The notes under the pieces: model-generated
The model's database searches: none
What the model was told of the DNA's origin: nothing
The model's input: the letters and a program-made list of their open reading frames with translations, nothing else
Assembly (NCBI GenBank): GCA_021582655.1
Contig: CP091135.1
Span: forward strand, 1,330,590-1,368,393
DNA length: 37,804 nt
From: Nitrosomonas sp.
Lineage (GTDB): Bacteria; Pseudomonadota; Gammaproteobacteria; Burkholderiales; Nitrosomonadaceae
Direction: 5' to 3'
Program-made: the position numbers and the translations under genes
In this document: piece after piece, positions 26,328 through 35,082 of the stretch
How positions within the stretch are numbered: the first letter of the stretch is position 1
How the letters are laid out: each line of letters opens with the position of its first letter

Positions 26328-27524
26328 TCATTGATCCACGATAAACTTCCCATGCCCACGCACCAAATAATCTTCCGACTGCATTTCCGTCAACCGCGAT
26401 TTGGTGCGCTCGAACTCAAAGCTCAAATCGCCGCCGGTGTATAACGACGGCAGCGGAACCATAGCCGAGCATAAAAATTTAACACCATGTTCGTACAACG
26501 CATCAATAAAATGCACAAAGCGTCGGGTCGAGTCATTCATTTCCGCGGTAAGCTGCGGAATCGCCACCATAATAACGGTATGGTATGTTCTGGCGATCGC
26601 CAGATAATCGGCGGTACCAAGCGGGTTGGCACATAACCGTTTGAATGAAAACACCGCGACACCGCGCGCGGCTTTCGGAACAAATAACTTACGTCCCTTC
26701 ACGGTCAATTCTTCGCTGGGAACCTTGGCACGATCTTCAATGCGGCGATCGGTCAAACGAAAAAAGATGGCGGCAAGCTGCATTGTGGTTTCTTCATTGA
26801 CCGGATAAAAGTAAGTTTGCGCCCCTTTCAAACGGCTGTAGCGATAATCAACCGGACCATCCAGTCGCACAACCTCCAATTTTTCTTTGATTTGTTCGAT
26901 GAAAGGCAGAAATCGCTGGCGGTTTAAGCCGTTTTTGTACAACTCATCCGGTTCCCGATTCGATGTCGCCACAACGATCACACCTTGCACAAACAATTCC
27001 TTAAACAACCGGGTCAGCACCATGGCGTCGGCAATGTCGGTAACTTGCAGCTCATCGAAGCACAGCAACCGCGATTCCTGGATGATCGTTCTCGCAATGA
27101 ACGGCATCGGATCATCATCATTCGCCCGCCCACCCAATTGCACTTTTTCGCGCGCGGAAAGCGCGTGCCATTCTTTCAGTCGCGCATGAATATCCAGCAT
27201 GAACTCATGAAAATGTACACGGCGCTTGGATACAACCGGCGCGCCGCGATAAAATAAATCCATCAGCATTGATTTGCCGCGCCCGACGCCACCGTAAAGA
27301 TATACACCTCGCGGCGCCGGCTTGGGATCCCCCAGCCAACTGAACAGCACGGTGGATAGGCGCGGCTTCGAGCGTTCGCCCCGGTTGCGGGTCGCCGGCA
27401 AATCGATCAGATCGCGGTGCAATCGGGCCAGCGCCGCAACCGCTTTGGCTTGATCGGGGTCCGGTTGAAGTTCGCTTGCTTGGAGCAATGCTTGATATTC
27501 GGTTTCCGGTAGCGCAGTGGTCAT
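26328..27524 (-). CDS. zapE: Cell division ATPase ZapE (AFG1-like)
   Basis: 398 aa AAA+-like P-loop ATPase of the AFG1/LACE1/ZapE family. In E. coli ZapE associates with the Z-ring under low oxygen or high temperature; mitochondrial AFG1 affects respiratory-chain assembly. Walker A is GGVGRGKS (residues 78-85), followed by the family motif RRVHFHEFMLDIH, and Walker B is LLCFDELQVTDIADAM. The ATG at 27524 is preferred to 27569 because it clears the ampG stop and matches the family length. It is the last gene of xthA-ampG-zapE. Confidence 0.94.
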   Translation of the reverse strand: MTTALPETEYQALLQASELQPDPDQAKAVAALARLHRDLIDLPATRNRGERSKPRLSTVLFSWLGDPKPAPRGVYLYGGVGRGKSMLMDLFYRGAPVVSKRRVHFHEFMLDIHARLKEWHALSAREKVQLGGRANDDDPMPFIARTIIQESRLLCFDELQVTDIADAMVLTRLFKELFVQGVIVVATSNREPDELYKNGLNRQRFLPFIEQIKEKLEVVRLDGPVDYRYSRLKGAQTYFYPVNEETTMQLAAIFFRLTDRRIEDRAKVPSEELTVKGRKLFVPKAARGVAVFSFKRLCANPLGTADYLAIARTYHTVIMVAIPQLTAEMNDSTRRFVHFIDALYEHGVKFLCSAMVPLPSLYTGGDLSFEFERTKSRLTEMQSEDYLVRGHGKFIVDQ

Positions 27525-27531
27525 ACCATCG

Positions 27532-28908
27532 TCAATTTTTAGTCGCTTCAAATTTAGCACGCCCCGCAAGCCAAACCAGTACTAACACAGGCATTCCCAG
27601 CAGAGCGGTAGCGATAAAGAAATTTTCATAACCAAACGCATCGACAAATTGTCCGCTGAATCCGGCGATGAATTTGGGCAGCAATAACATCACGGAACTG
27701 AATAGCGCATACTGAGTCGCGGAATAAGCAGCATTCGTTAAACCCGACAAATAGGCGATAAATGCGCTGGATGCAATGCCAGCCGAGAGATTATCCGCAG
27801 AAATGGTAAAAATCAAGCCATTAACGTCATGCCCCCGCCCTGCAAGCCACACAAATAGCAAATTTGTTGCAGCCGACAAGACTGCGCCCAAAAACAAAGT
27901 ACGCATGATCCCCATTTTCACTGTCAGCACACCACCGATCGCAGCGCCGAGAATAGTCATGATGACACCGTACACTTTCGAAATCGCAGCCACTTCTTCT
28001 TTGCTATAACCCATATCAACATAGAACGGATTGCTCATCACACCCATTACTACGTCGGAAATACGGTAGATCGCGATCAAACCGAGAATCAATAACGCTT
28101 GCCGCCCGTGCCGCACGATAAAATCGCGAAACGGTGCGATCAGCGCAACATACAACCATACCAGCAACGCTTCGATACGTGCCGGAAAACATCTACTTTC
28201 CAACACTTGTCGCGCGATTCTTTCGTTTTCGGAAATAGTCCGGCTATAAGGAACATCGGGCTCGCGAATGATCAGTGTGGTAACAATACCAACGACCATG
28301 CTGCCGGCCATTACCAGGTAGGCGAACCGCCAAGGAGCGTGATCGTAAACATCGACAGCGGTATCGGCTGTCGCCGCGAGCCACAACACTCCCGCGGATG
28401 CAAGAATCATCGCGACACGATAACCGGCTTGATAAGTAGCCGCCATTGCGCCTTGCAATTCCACCGCCACTGCTTCGATACGGTACGCATCCAACGCAAT
28501 ATCCTGTGTAGCCGATGCAAATGCAACCGCAAGCGCGAACAATACCAGCACCGGCAAATCCACCGCGGGATCGCTGACCGCCATCCCGATCAGTGCACAG
28601 GCAATCACAATTTGCGATAACAATAACCATGCCCGCCGCCGCCCTAACCAGCGTGTCAATAGCGGCAGCGGCAAGCGATCAACCAGCGGTGACCACAACC
28701 ATTTGAAACTGTACGCCAAACCGATCCAACTTAAATGCCCGATCGTAGTGCGATCGATGCCCGCCTCCCGCAACCAGAATGACAAAGTCCCCATGATCAG
28801 CAGCAGCGGCAATCCGGCGGAAAATCCCAGCGACAGCATGCCCAGTACCCGTGGGTGGGTATAAACCCGCAGCGCCTGCAACCAAGTAAAAACCACTGCG
28901 GAGGTCAT
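27532..28908 (-). CDS. ampG: AmpG-family MFS muropeptide permease
   Basis: 458 aa, 12 or more membrane segments. AmpG imports anhydromuropeptides for peptidoglycan recycling and, in some bacteria, for beta-lactamase induction. The N-terminal MLSLGFSAGLPLLLIMGTLS, the SWIGLAYSFKWLWSPLVDRL segment and the loop TRWLGRRRAW are characteristic of AmpG-type transporters. It begins with a 4-bp ATGA overlap with the xthA stop. Confidence 0.92.
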   Translation of the reverse strand: MTSAVVFTWLQALRVYTHPRVLGMLSLGFSAGLPLLLIMGTLSFWLREAGIDRTTIGHLSWIGLAYSFKWLWSPLVDRLPLPLLTRWLGRRRAWLLLSQIVIACALIGMAVSDPAVDLPVLVLFALAVAFASATQDIALDAYRIEAVAVELQGAMAATYQAGYRVAMILASAGVLWLAATADTAVDVYDHAPWRFAYLVMAGSMVVGIVTTLIIREPDVPYSRTISENERIARQVLESRCFPARIEALLVWLYVALIAPFRDFIVRHGRQALLILGLIAIYRISDVVMGVMSNPFYVDMGYSKEEVAAISKVYGVIMTILGAAIGGVLTVKMGIMRTLFLGAVLSAATNLLFVWLAGRGHDVNGLIFTISADNLSAGIASSAFIAYLSGLTNAAYSATQYALFSSVMLLLPKFIAGFSGQFVDAFGYENFFIATALLGMPVLVLVWLAGRAKFEATKN

Positions 28909-29678
28909 AGGGTGTGATCGTACCCGATAATCAGCGGTGCATGATCGGAAAAGCGCTCGTCCTTATAGATAGAGACCTCGCACGCCGTGAGCGCAAGCGC
29001 CGGCGTGGCGATCTGATAATCGATTCGCCACCCTACGTTCTTCGCCCAAGCCTGACCGCGATTCGACCACCAAGTATATTGATCGGGTGCGGTGTTCAGT
29101 CGACGAAACACATCGACGAAACCGATGTCGTCAAATACATGTGACAACCAGGTGCGCTCTTCCGGTAAAAAACCCGAATTCTTCTGATTTGAACGCCAAT
29201 TTTTCAAATCGATTGCCTGGTGCGCGATATTCCAGTCACCGCAGAAAATGAATTCCCGTTGACTTGCTTTCAGTCGCTGCAAAATTGGAAAAAACTTCTC
29301 CATAAAATAAAATTTCGCAGCCTGCCGATGCTCCCCACTGGAACCGGACGGCAGGTAGATCGATACGATGCTCAAATCACCGAAATCCACTTGCAAGAAA
29401 CGCCCTTCGGCATCGATATCCGCGATACCGACACCTTCGATCACCCGATCCGGTTTCTTGCGGGTATAAATCCCCACGCCACTATAACCTTTCTGTATGG
29501 CGCAATGAAAATAACCATGGTAGCCATCCGGTGCCAGCATGTCGGCGGAACAATCGGACAGCTGCGCCTTCAGTTCCTGCACACACACGACATCCGCGGT
29601 TTGAGCCGCCAGCCAGGTAAAAAAGCCTTTTTTTGCGGCGGCACGGATACCGTTTAAGTTAAGCGTTATAATTCGCAT
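28905..29678 (-). CDS. xthA: Exodeoxyribonuclease III
   Basis: 257 aa, EEP-superfamily AP endonuclease/3'-exonuclease for base-excision repair. Catalytic motifs: LNLNGIRAA at the N-terminus, VCVQELKAQ (metal-binding Glu), GYSGVGIYTRK, FCGDWNIAHQ (Asp/Asn pair), and the C-terminal RIDYQIATPAL and FSDHAPLI with the catalytic histidine. It is divergent from pyrE with only 20 bp between the two start codons. Confidence 0.96.
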   Translation of the reverse strand: MRIITLNLNGIRAAAKKGFFTWLAAQTADVVCVQELKAQLSDCSADMLAPDGYHGYFHCAIQKGYSGVGIYTRKKPDRVIEGVGIADIDAEGRFLQVDFGDLSIVSIYLPSGSSGEHRQAAKFYFMEKFFPILQRLKASQREFIFCGDWNIAHQAIDLKNWRSNQKNSGFLPEERTWLSHVFDDIGFVDVFRRLNTAPDQYTWWSNRGQAWAKNVGWRIDYQIATPALALTACEVSIYKDERFSDHAPLIIGYDHTL

Positions 29679-29698
29679 TTTTTCAAGTGGATTACGTT

Positions 29699-30343
29699 AT
29701 GTCCGATTTCCGGCAAGATTTCATCGAGTTCGCTATCGAATACAAGGTATTATGCTTCGGTGAATTTACAACCAAAGCAGGACGTTTGTCGCCGTACTTT
29801 TTCAATGCAGGTTTATTCAACGACGGCGATTCGCTGCGTAAACTCGGGCAATTTTACGCCAAAGCCATCATCGCCGCCGGGCTTCCGTTCGACATGCTGT
29901 TCGGCCCCGCGTACAAGGGTATTCCATTGGTCAGTGCCATCGCTATCGCTCTGGCCGAAATGAACCAAAATTATCCGTTCTGCTTCAACCGTAAAGAAAC
30001 GAAAGATCATGGCGAGGGCGGCGTATTGGTCGGTGCCGCGATGCATGGACGGGTGTTGATTGTCGATGATGTTATTTCCGCGGGAACTTCCGTACGCGAA
30101 TCAGTGAACTTAATCCGTAGCGCAAACGCCACACCCGGTGGCGTCGTAATCGCGCTGGACCGAATGGAACGCGGCGCCACCGCACACTCAGCCATTCAGG
30201 AAGTCAAACAAATACATGGCCTTGCCGTAATCTCGATCATCAATCTCAATGATCTGGTCGCCTATTTACAGCGGCAACCGGGCTTGTCGCAGCATTTACT
30301 GGCGGTACAACGATATCGTGAACAATATGGCGTGATCGATTAA
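29699..30343 (+). CDS. pyrE: Orotate phosphoribosyltransferase
   Basis: 214 aa, normal length. PyrE joins orotate to PRPP, giving OMP in pyrimidine synthesis. The PRPP-binding motif is VLIVDDVISAGTSVRES; the catalytic loop region FNRKETKDHGEGG and the N-terminal FTTKAGRLSPYFFNAG are intact. The ATG at 29699 fits the family better than an in-frame GTG four codons upstream. There is no strong ribosome-binding site and no room for a promoter outside xthA. Confidence 0.97.
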   Translation: MSDFRQDFIEFAIEYKVLCFGEFTTKAGRLSPYFFNAGLFNDGDSLRKLGQFYAKAIIAAGLPFDMLFGPAYKGIPLVSAIAIALAEMNQNYPFCFNRKETKDHGEGGVLVGAAMHGRVLIVDDVISAGTSVRESVNLIRSANATPGGVVIALDRMERGATAHSAIQEVKQIHGLAVISIINLNDLVAYLQRQPGLSQHLLAVQRYREQYGVID

Positions 30344-30430
30344 CAAGCTGTGCTACTGCAACAAAGAAACATATGTCTACAACTTTTCCTTGCATGCCAG
30401 CTTCCTCAGAAACGCTTTTAGCAATCCATC

Positions 30431-30570
30431 AAGAAAACACTGATTAATTCGACGAGCGAAGCGTGAAGCGCACGGAACACAGTATCGGATCCTATCAGTA
30501 AGGTAAGTGTGGAAGCGAGTTACCCGCACAACAAAGCGATGTACTCGTGCAACTATTCATCAGCGCTTCC
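30431..30570. repeat. Interspersed repeat, copy 3, with terminal inverted repeats
   Basis: The most complete copy. The left end (30432-30447, GAAAACACTGATTAAT) and the right end (30555-30570, read on the minus strand as GGAAGCGCTGATGAAT) match at 12 of 16 positions, forming imperfect terminal inverted repeats about 140 bp apart. The interior is homologous to copy 2 throughout. No ORF is present, so it resembles a miniature inverted-repeat element. It lies between convergent pyrE and the glycine-zipper lipoprotein gene. Confidence 0.78.
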
Positions 30571-30577
30571 CTGACGC

Positions 30578-31012
30578 TCACTGCCAACCGGTGACTTCAT
30601 ATCCTTTCTCTTCCAAGCAACGCGTTACAAAGTTTGCGTACGCCTGACTTGTCTGCCGCGTCCCTGAAGAAAACATCAAGCCGCGCAACAATCCCGCCAT
30701 CGCGCCACTCGCCGCGCCAACCAAGGATCCTTGCCCGACCGATCCGTAAACCGCCCCCCCTACTGCGCCGCTCGCCGCACCGACGCCGGCACCCATTGCG
30801 GTACTGGTCGCGACATCGCCCGCTCTACCGCGCCCTTCGTTTGCACCCGCGGCTTCCGCCATCTCGCGGCATGCTTCGATGTCACGCTCCGCCACATCCT
30901 TACCCACTGACAAAAAATATGCATTAGGATAAACCACCGGTCCGGTACTTGCGCATGCCGCCAATCCCAGAACCATCCAACCCGCCAAGACACTTTTCAT
31001 TACGCTCGTCAC
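30578..31012 (-). CDS. Glycine-zipper lipoprotein
   Basis: 144 aa. The N-terminus MTSVMKSVLAGWMVLGLAAC is a lipoprotein signal with lipid attachment at Cys20. The middle (GAGVGAASGAVGGAVYGSVG, then GSLVGAASGAMAG) is a double glycine zipper of the kind seen in small outer-membrane lipoproteins. The C-terminus has CLEEKGYEVTGW, a common ending in these families. The GTG at 31012 has AGGAG 6 nt upstream; the ATG four codons later is poorly spaced from it. It follows the filament operon on the same strand after 95 nt, and a functional link is not shown. Confidence 0.85.
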   Translation of the reverse strand: MTSVMKSVLAGWMVLGLAACASTGPVVYPNAYFLSVGKDVAERDIEACREMAEAAGANEGRGRAGDVATSTAMGAGVGAASGAVGGAVYGSVGQGSLVGAASGAMAGLLRGLMFSSGTRQTSQAYANFVTRCLEEKGYEVTGWQ

Positions 31013-31074
31013 ATCGCGCTCCTCTTGAAAAAACACCGCCGAATCAGGCATTATTGTAGCGTGATTTAATAGCA

Positions 31075-31096
31075 GCCGAGACACTCATGTCACGGC
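31075..31096. repeat. Stem-loop after the secretion operon
   Basis: An imperfect 9-bp inverted repeat (GCCGAGACA / TGTCACGGC, one mismatch) with a 4-nt loop, 11 nt after the last pseudopilin gene. It lacks a T-run. It may be a weak terminator or processing site before the glycine-zipper gene. Confidence 0.4.
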
Positions 31097-31107
31097 TAGA
31101 TGATGAA

Positions 31108-31830
31108 TTATTGTTGCCCGGCTGGAAATCCGAATCCCGGATTCCTCGGCTGCGCACCACCCGACGGTTGCGCGTTGAACGGCGACGGAGACGCGGACGG
31201 CGACTGATTCGATCCGGCGGATGACTGCGATGCAAAAGGCGAAGCGGACTGTCCGGATTGCCCCGGCTTCGCCGGTTGCGCCGCATTGGATGTCGGCGCT
31301 TTTTTCGCGTCGTTCGGATCAAATGCGAATCGCCAGTCCCGATAGGTCGATGCGTCGGCGAACTTGACAAAATGCTCAGGAAAGTGATGCTTCTTAAGCG
31401 GCTTTCTTTCCGAAAGGCTGTAAACACCGGTAATTCGTCCGCTTATATTCGAACCGGTAACCGATCCCATCACGACGGTTTCTTCGATCATCCCCCACTC
31501 TTCGGTATTAGTCATGGGATCCCGGTAGATTCTGCGTAAATGCCGTTTTACTACCGGCGAACGCGAATCCAACAGCAAATCGTTCAACGTTTTCGGATAT
31601 TCTTTGCCGCCACCCGGCGAGCTGTTGTAATACGACATGATCGCTTTGCGGAATTGCTCGCCCACATACATTAACTCGGCTTCTTTTTCCCGCTGGGATT
31701 TTATTTGCCACACTTGCCCCGTTCCCGCCATGATCACACCCGCCATGGCCACTGCAAACAGCGCCCAAAGATACACAAAACCCTGTTCCCGGTACCGCAT
31801 ATCCCTTTCAACCGAGCGATCACTCACCAT
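31108..31830 (-). CDS. GspG-like pseudopilin lacking Glu5, with Ser/Gln/Pro-rich tail
   Basis: 240 aa. The N-terminal helix (REQGFVYLWALFAVAMAGVI) fits a prepilin with cleavage after Gly, but the fifth residue after the cut is Trp instead of the usual Glu. The domain after it has the RRIYRDPM motif, matching the RIPRDP motif of the other two pseudopilins. The last ~75 residues are low-complexity (Ser, Gln, Pro, Ala, Gly) and probably disordered. ATG 31830 overlaps the preceding stop; an internal ATG at 31800 with AAAGGG close upstream is an alternative. It may be a minor, tip-type pseudopilin. Confidence 0.8.
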   Translation of the reverse strand: MVSDRSVERDMRYREQGFVYLWALFAVAMAGVIMAGTGQVWQIKSQREKEAELMYVGEQFRKAIMSYYNSSPGGGKEYPKTLNDLLLDSRSPVVKRHLRRIYRDPMTNTEEWGMIEETVVMGSVTGSNISGRITGVYSLSERKPLKKHHFPEHFVKFADASTYRDWRFAFDPNDAKKAPTSNAAQPAKPGQSGQSASPFASQSSAGSNQSPSASPSPFNAQPSGGAQPRNPGFGFPAGQQ

Positions 31831-32294
31831 TCTTCATAGAACATCCCGTCCGACGCCCGGCCTTTATGGCCGGTATGGACATTGTAGACCCCCGATTCCG
31901 TTTCATTTTGCGGTGGCACTTCAATCCAGGTTTTGTCGCTTTCGGTGAACGGATCGATCGGTATGTTACGTAAGTAGCGTTTATCGACCAATTCCATTAA
32001 ATCGATCGGATACTTCCCGGTATCGGAATAAAACTGATCGATAGCTTGACGCATGATGCTGAGATCCTGCCGTAAAACCGCTTCTTTGGCTTTCTCCAGC
32101 GAATTGAAATAACGTGGCGCGACCAGACTCAGCAACGTTGCCACAATGGCCATAACCACCAGTAACTCGATCAACGTAAATCCTCGACAACGAATACCGT
32201 CGGGAAATTGGCACGCCGTTGTCCGTATCGATGTCATCGCATTCAAAGCGGCTGCAAGTATGCTTTGCCGCCGGTCAGCTACCATCTTCACCAT
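31824..32294 (-). CDS. GspG-type pseudopilin
   Basis: 156 aa. A canonical prepilin segment CRGFTLIELLVVMAIVATLL is preceded by a leader of about 38 residues, long for this family; an internal ATG would shorten it. The globular part has DTGKYPIDLMELVDKRYLRN and IPIDPF, typical of the major pseudopilin GspG. It should be processed by a prepilin peptidase (not encoded here) and assembled into a short periplasmic pseudopilus. It overlaps both neighbours by 7 bp. Confidence 0.88.
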   Translation of the reverse strand: MVKMVADRRQSILAAALNAMTSIRTTACQFPDGIRCRGFTLIELLVVMAIVATLLSLVAPRYFNSLEKAKEAVLRQDLSIMRQAIDQFYSDTGKYPIDLMELVDKRYLRNIPIDPFTESDKTWIEVPPQNETESGVYNVHTGHKGRASDGMFYEEW

Positions 32295-32818
32295 TCCCGG
32301 TATGGAATACCATTCGAGCCGATCGCCTCCGACAAAGAATATACATCATACACATCGTCGCCCTCTTTCGGGCTGTCCGACGGACTTTCGTAACTGCGCT
32401 TGCCCCAGGTATCGGCGGCAGGGGTGGGACCTATGCCTACGATATCCAGTGACTCGATAAACATCGGATCACGCGGAATCCGGCGTAAAAAATAAATAAC
32501 TTTCTTCTTGTTCCCGGTGCTCTTGGCATCGGGAACCCCCATCACCAATTCTTCCAATCGCGGGGGAAAACCTGATTCATCGGCTTTTAACGTAATGCGA
32601 CCCTCCTCGGCGGCCTGTTTATACGCATCGATCGCCGAACGAATCTGGCGTAACGCCACACGCAACTCTTGCTCCTTTTCACGTTTTACCATCAATTCAC
32701 GCAGCGGCATCGCCGCGGAAGCCAGAATCGCCATGATCGCCAGCACGATCATCAGTTCGATCAAAGTAAATCCCCTGACGTTTCTAGCCGCCGGAGACGG
32801 ATACACCATCGTCGTCAC
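32288..32818 (-). CDS. GspG-like pseudopilin
   Basis: 176 aa. Prepilin signal NVRGFTLIELMIVLAIMAIL with cleavage predicted after Gly16, giving a mature protein beginning Phe with Glu5. The globular domain contains FLRRIPRDPM and ends in a loop near YDVYSLSEAIGSNG, similar in layout to GspG but longer. The GTG at 32818 overlaps the secretin stop (GTGA); an ATG three codons later is an alternative. Confidence 0.88.
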   Translation of the reverse strand: MTTMVYPSPAARNVRGFTLIELMIVLAIMAILASAAMPLRELMVKREKEQELRVALRQIRSAIDAYKQAAEEGRITLKADESGFPPRLEELVMGVPDAKSTGNKKKVIYFLRRIPRDPMFIESLDIVGIGPTPAADTWGKRSYESPSDSPKEGDDVYDVYSLSEAIGSNGIPYREW

Positions 32819-35082
32819 TTGATATTGATCGTCGCCGTCTGCGGCAACGTAACGTCCAGCGCTTCACTGGTTACCGAATCTTCCGCGGTCATGCCTTGAA
32901 TATTGATCTCGGTGGTTCCCGGATTCGCGGCGATCACTTTGAAGCGCAGCTGTGCCGCAAACCCGGAAGGTTGATCCTTACCCAGTTTGATCGTACGCGA
33001 ACCCGATTTATCACCATCGTCCAACGCCTCCAACGCACTTGCTTCATAGCTCAATTGCAACTCCGCATTCACCGTAGGCTTTGCACCGACCAAGCGGACA
33101 CTCACCGAAAACTCTTTATCCAATCCCACATTACTGGGCGCTTGCAAGGTTAGCGACGGCTCGGAAGGTGCGGCATTGGCAAAAGGATTCGGCGGCGGCG
33201 CATCCGGTGCAGATGGTGGTACAAACGCACCCAAGCCGCCGCGAGTACCCCCACCCGCCCCAACCGGCGCCATAGCAAGCGAGCGCGCTTCCGTCCGTTT
33301 GATCGCGACCGGCAGTTTCCCGGCTTCACTGGCAGTACCGAAATGGTATTCGCTTTCCAAGTTAGTTGGCCTAGGAATGTTACGCACAATACGTGGTGTA
33401 ATAAGCAACACCACTTCATTTTTTGTCCTTTCGATATCTTGGTTCGATGTTAACCGATCCAATCCCGGAATATTTAACAATCCTGCCAAACCACCAATTT
33501 TCCGTGTTTGCCGATTATCAATAAGCCCTGCGATAACTTGCGTTTCCCCATCTTTGATAGTAAGCATGGTTTCCGCATTTCGTGTTCCGACAACTGGCGC
33601 GGTTGCCCCACCCGGACCTGTTATTGTATTTAACAGAGAACTGACTTCCAAAGTAACTTTTAGCGTTACATCATCGTTTAATCCAATGCGAGGCTCAACG
33701 TCAAGCTTGACTCCCAAATCGATAAAAGTCGGGGTTGACGTAACAATTGCGGTTACGCCGGGTTGCACATTGGCGGTAAAAAAGGGTTGCTTAGTACCCA
33801 CATGAATTTTTGCTTTCTCCCGATTATTCACTCGAATCCTGGGGTTTGCCAATATATCCCCCATTGAAAGATTTTGCAGGAAATCGATTTTTGCTTGACT
33901 GGTCATACCGAAACTTTTAAGACCAGAAAAGCCAAAGTTACTGAGTAGCGCTGCCGGAGTGCCAGCAACTGCTTGTCCGGCATAGTTAAATTGCAGTGAC
34001 TGAGGAAAATTAGGCCCTAATAAAAATTTGTTAGTCCGGCTGATATCCAGAATCGTTACTTCAAGCATGACCTCCGGCTCCGCGTAGTCATTTAAAGTAA
34101 CCAATCGCTCAGTCAAACGAATTGACTCAAGAGTGTCCCGCATGATAAATAAATTGAGTTGCTCATTCACATAGATATCTTTGGCCTTGACGATGCCTCT
34201 GACCATCGCGACCATCTGTTTGACATCGGTATACGCAACCTGAAAACTTTTTACAACAAGCTCCTGATAATCTTTTTGCTTGGCCGGTGTATTTGGATAA
34301 ATCAATAATGAATTATTGTTCAGAACTTTATAGGCCAATTGATTGGTAGTCAGGATAAGTTTGAGAATATCCTCAATGGTGTTGTTACGGACAAAAATCG
34401 ATATTTTGGTATCTTGCCGAATATCCTTGTCAAATACAAAATTGATCCCCGCCGTACGCGACATAATCTCAAATACCGATTTCAAATCGGTATCTTTAAA
34501 TTCCATTGTCACCGTCTTCTTGAAAGCTGATTCCAACACTAAATCGGTTACCTCAGGGCGCGACAGTTGTAAGTTGATTTCTGTGACCAACTGACGTGCG
34601 TGAGATTGCTGCGGATTTTCTTGTAACACAGCACGAACAAGGGTTTCAGCCTGGGAAATTTCACCGCGATCCAGCAAAGCCTTTGCCATATCAACCTTGG
34701 CAATATGGCGGCGCTCCAAGACTATTAACTCGATACCTTCTTTAGCGCGTTCGTTAAACGGATAAAGATTGAGAATACGTTGATACGTTTGTTCAGCGCG
34801 CTCCAAATCACCCGAAAACCGAATACTCTCGGCCTCGTATAGCAGTTTACCGATGACTTCCTCTCGCAGGCGCATCGATACCGTTTGAATCTCCTGATTT
34901 TCAGGTTCTTCACGTAAGGCTTGCTCCAGCTTTGCCAGTCCGTTTTCAAACTGATTTTGCGCAACCAGCTTCTGACCTTCATCAAAGGCGGTATTACGCG
35001 TGCCAAACGTCCGGTTGTTGATCGCACAACCGGCAACGGTGATCATTAAAAAACCGATCCCTATGATTTTCCAGCTTTTCAT
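32815..35082 (-). CDS. Lipoprotein secretin with C-terminal cohesin-like domain
   Basis: 755 aa outer-membrane secretin. The lipoprotein signal ends at FLMITVAGC. Residues ~25-180 look like TPR repeats (EGQKLVAQNQFENGLAKLEQ). An STN/N0-like region follows (about 190-255, MEFKDTDLKSVFEIMSRTAG), then an N1 domain and the secretin core with TMLTIKDGETQVIAGLIDN and EVVLLITPRIVR. A Pro/Gly linker leads to residues ~640-750, which resemble a cohesin-type beta-sandwich (EFSVSVRLVGA, LQLSYEASALEALD). TPR plus secretin is the MshL/GspD-like layout; the cohesin fusion is unusual for classical T2SS. Confidence 0.9.
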   Translation of the reverse strand: MKSWKIIGIGFLMITVAGCAINNRTFGTRNTAFDEGQKLVAQNQFENGLAKLEQALREEPENQEIQTVSMRLREEVIGKLLYEAESIRFSGDLERAEQTYQRILNLYPFNERAKEGIELIVLERRHIAKVDMAKALLDRGEISQAETLVRAVLQENPQQSHARQLVTEINLQLSRPEVTDLVLESAFKKTVTMEFKDTDLKSVFEIMSRTAGINFVFDKDIRQDTKISIFVRNNTIEDILKLILTTNQLAYKVLNNNSLLIYPNTPAKQKDYQELVVKSFQVAYTDVKQMVAMVRGIVKAKDIYVNEQLNLFIMRDTLESIRLTERLVTLNDYAEPEVMLEVTILDISRTNKFLLGPNFPQSLQFNYAGQAVAGTPAALLSNFGFSGLKSFGMTSQAKIDFLQNLSMGDILANPRIRVNNREKAKIHVGTKQPFFTANVQPGVTAIVTSTPTFIDLGVKLDVEPRIGLNDDVTLKVTLEVSSLLNTITGPGGATAPVVGTRNAETMLTIKDGETQVIAGLIDNRQTRKIGGLAGLLNIPGLDRLTSNQDIERTKNEVVLLITPRIVRNIPRPTNLESEYHFGTASEAGKLPVAIKRTEARSLAMAPVGAGGGTRGGLGAFVPPSAPDAPPPNPFANAAPSEPSLTLQAPSNVGLDKEFSVSVRLVGAKPTVNAELQLSYEASALEALDDGDKSGSRTIKLGKDQPSGFAAQLRFKVIAANPGTTEINIQGMTAEDSVTSEALDVTLPQTATINIK

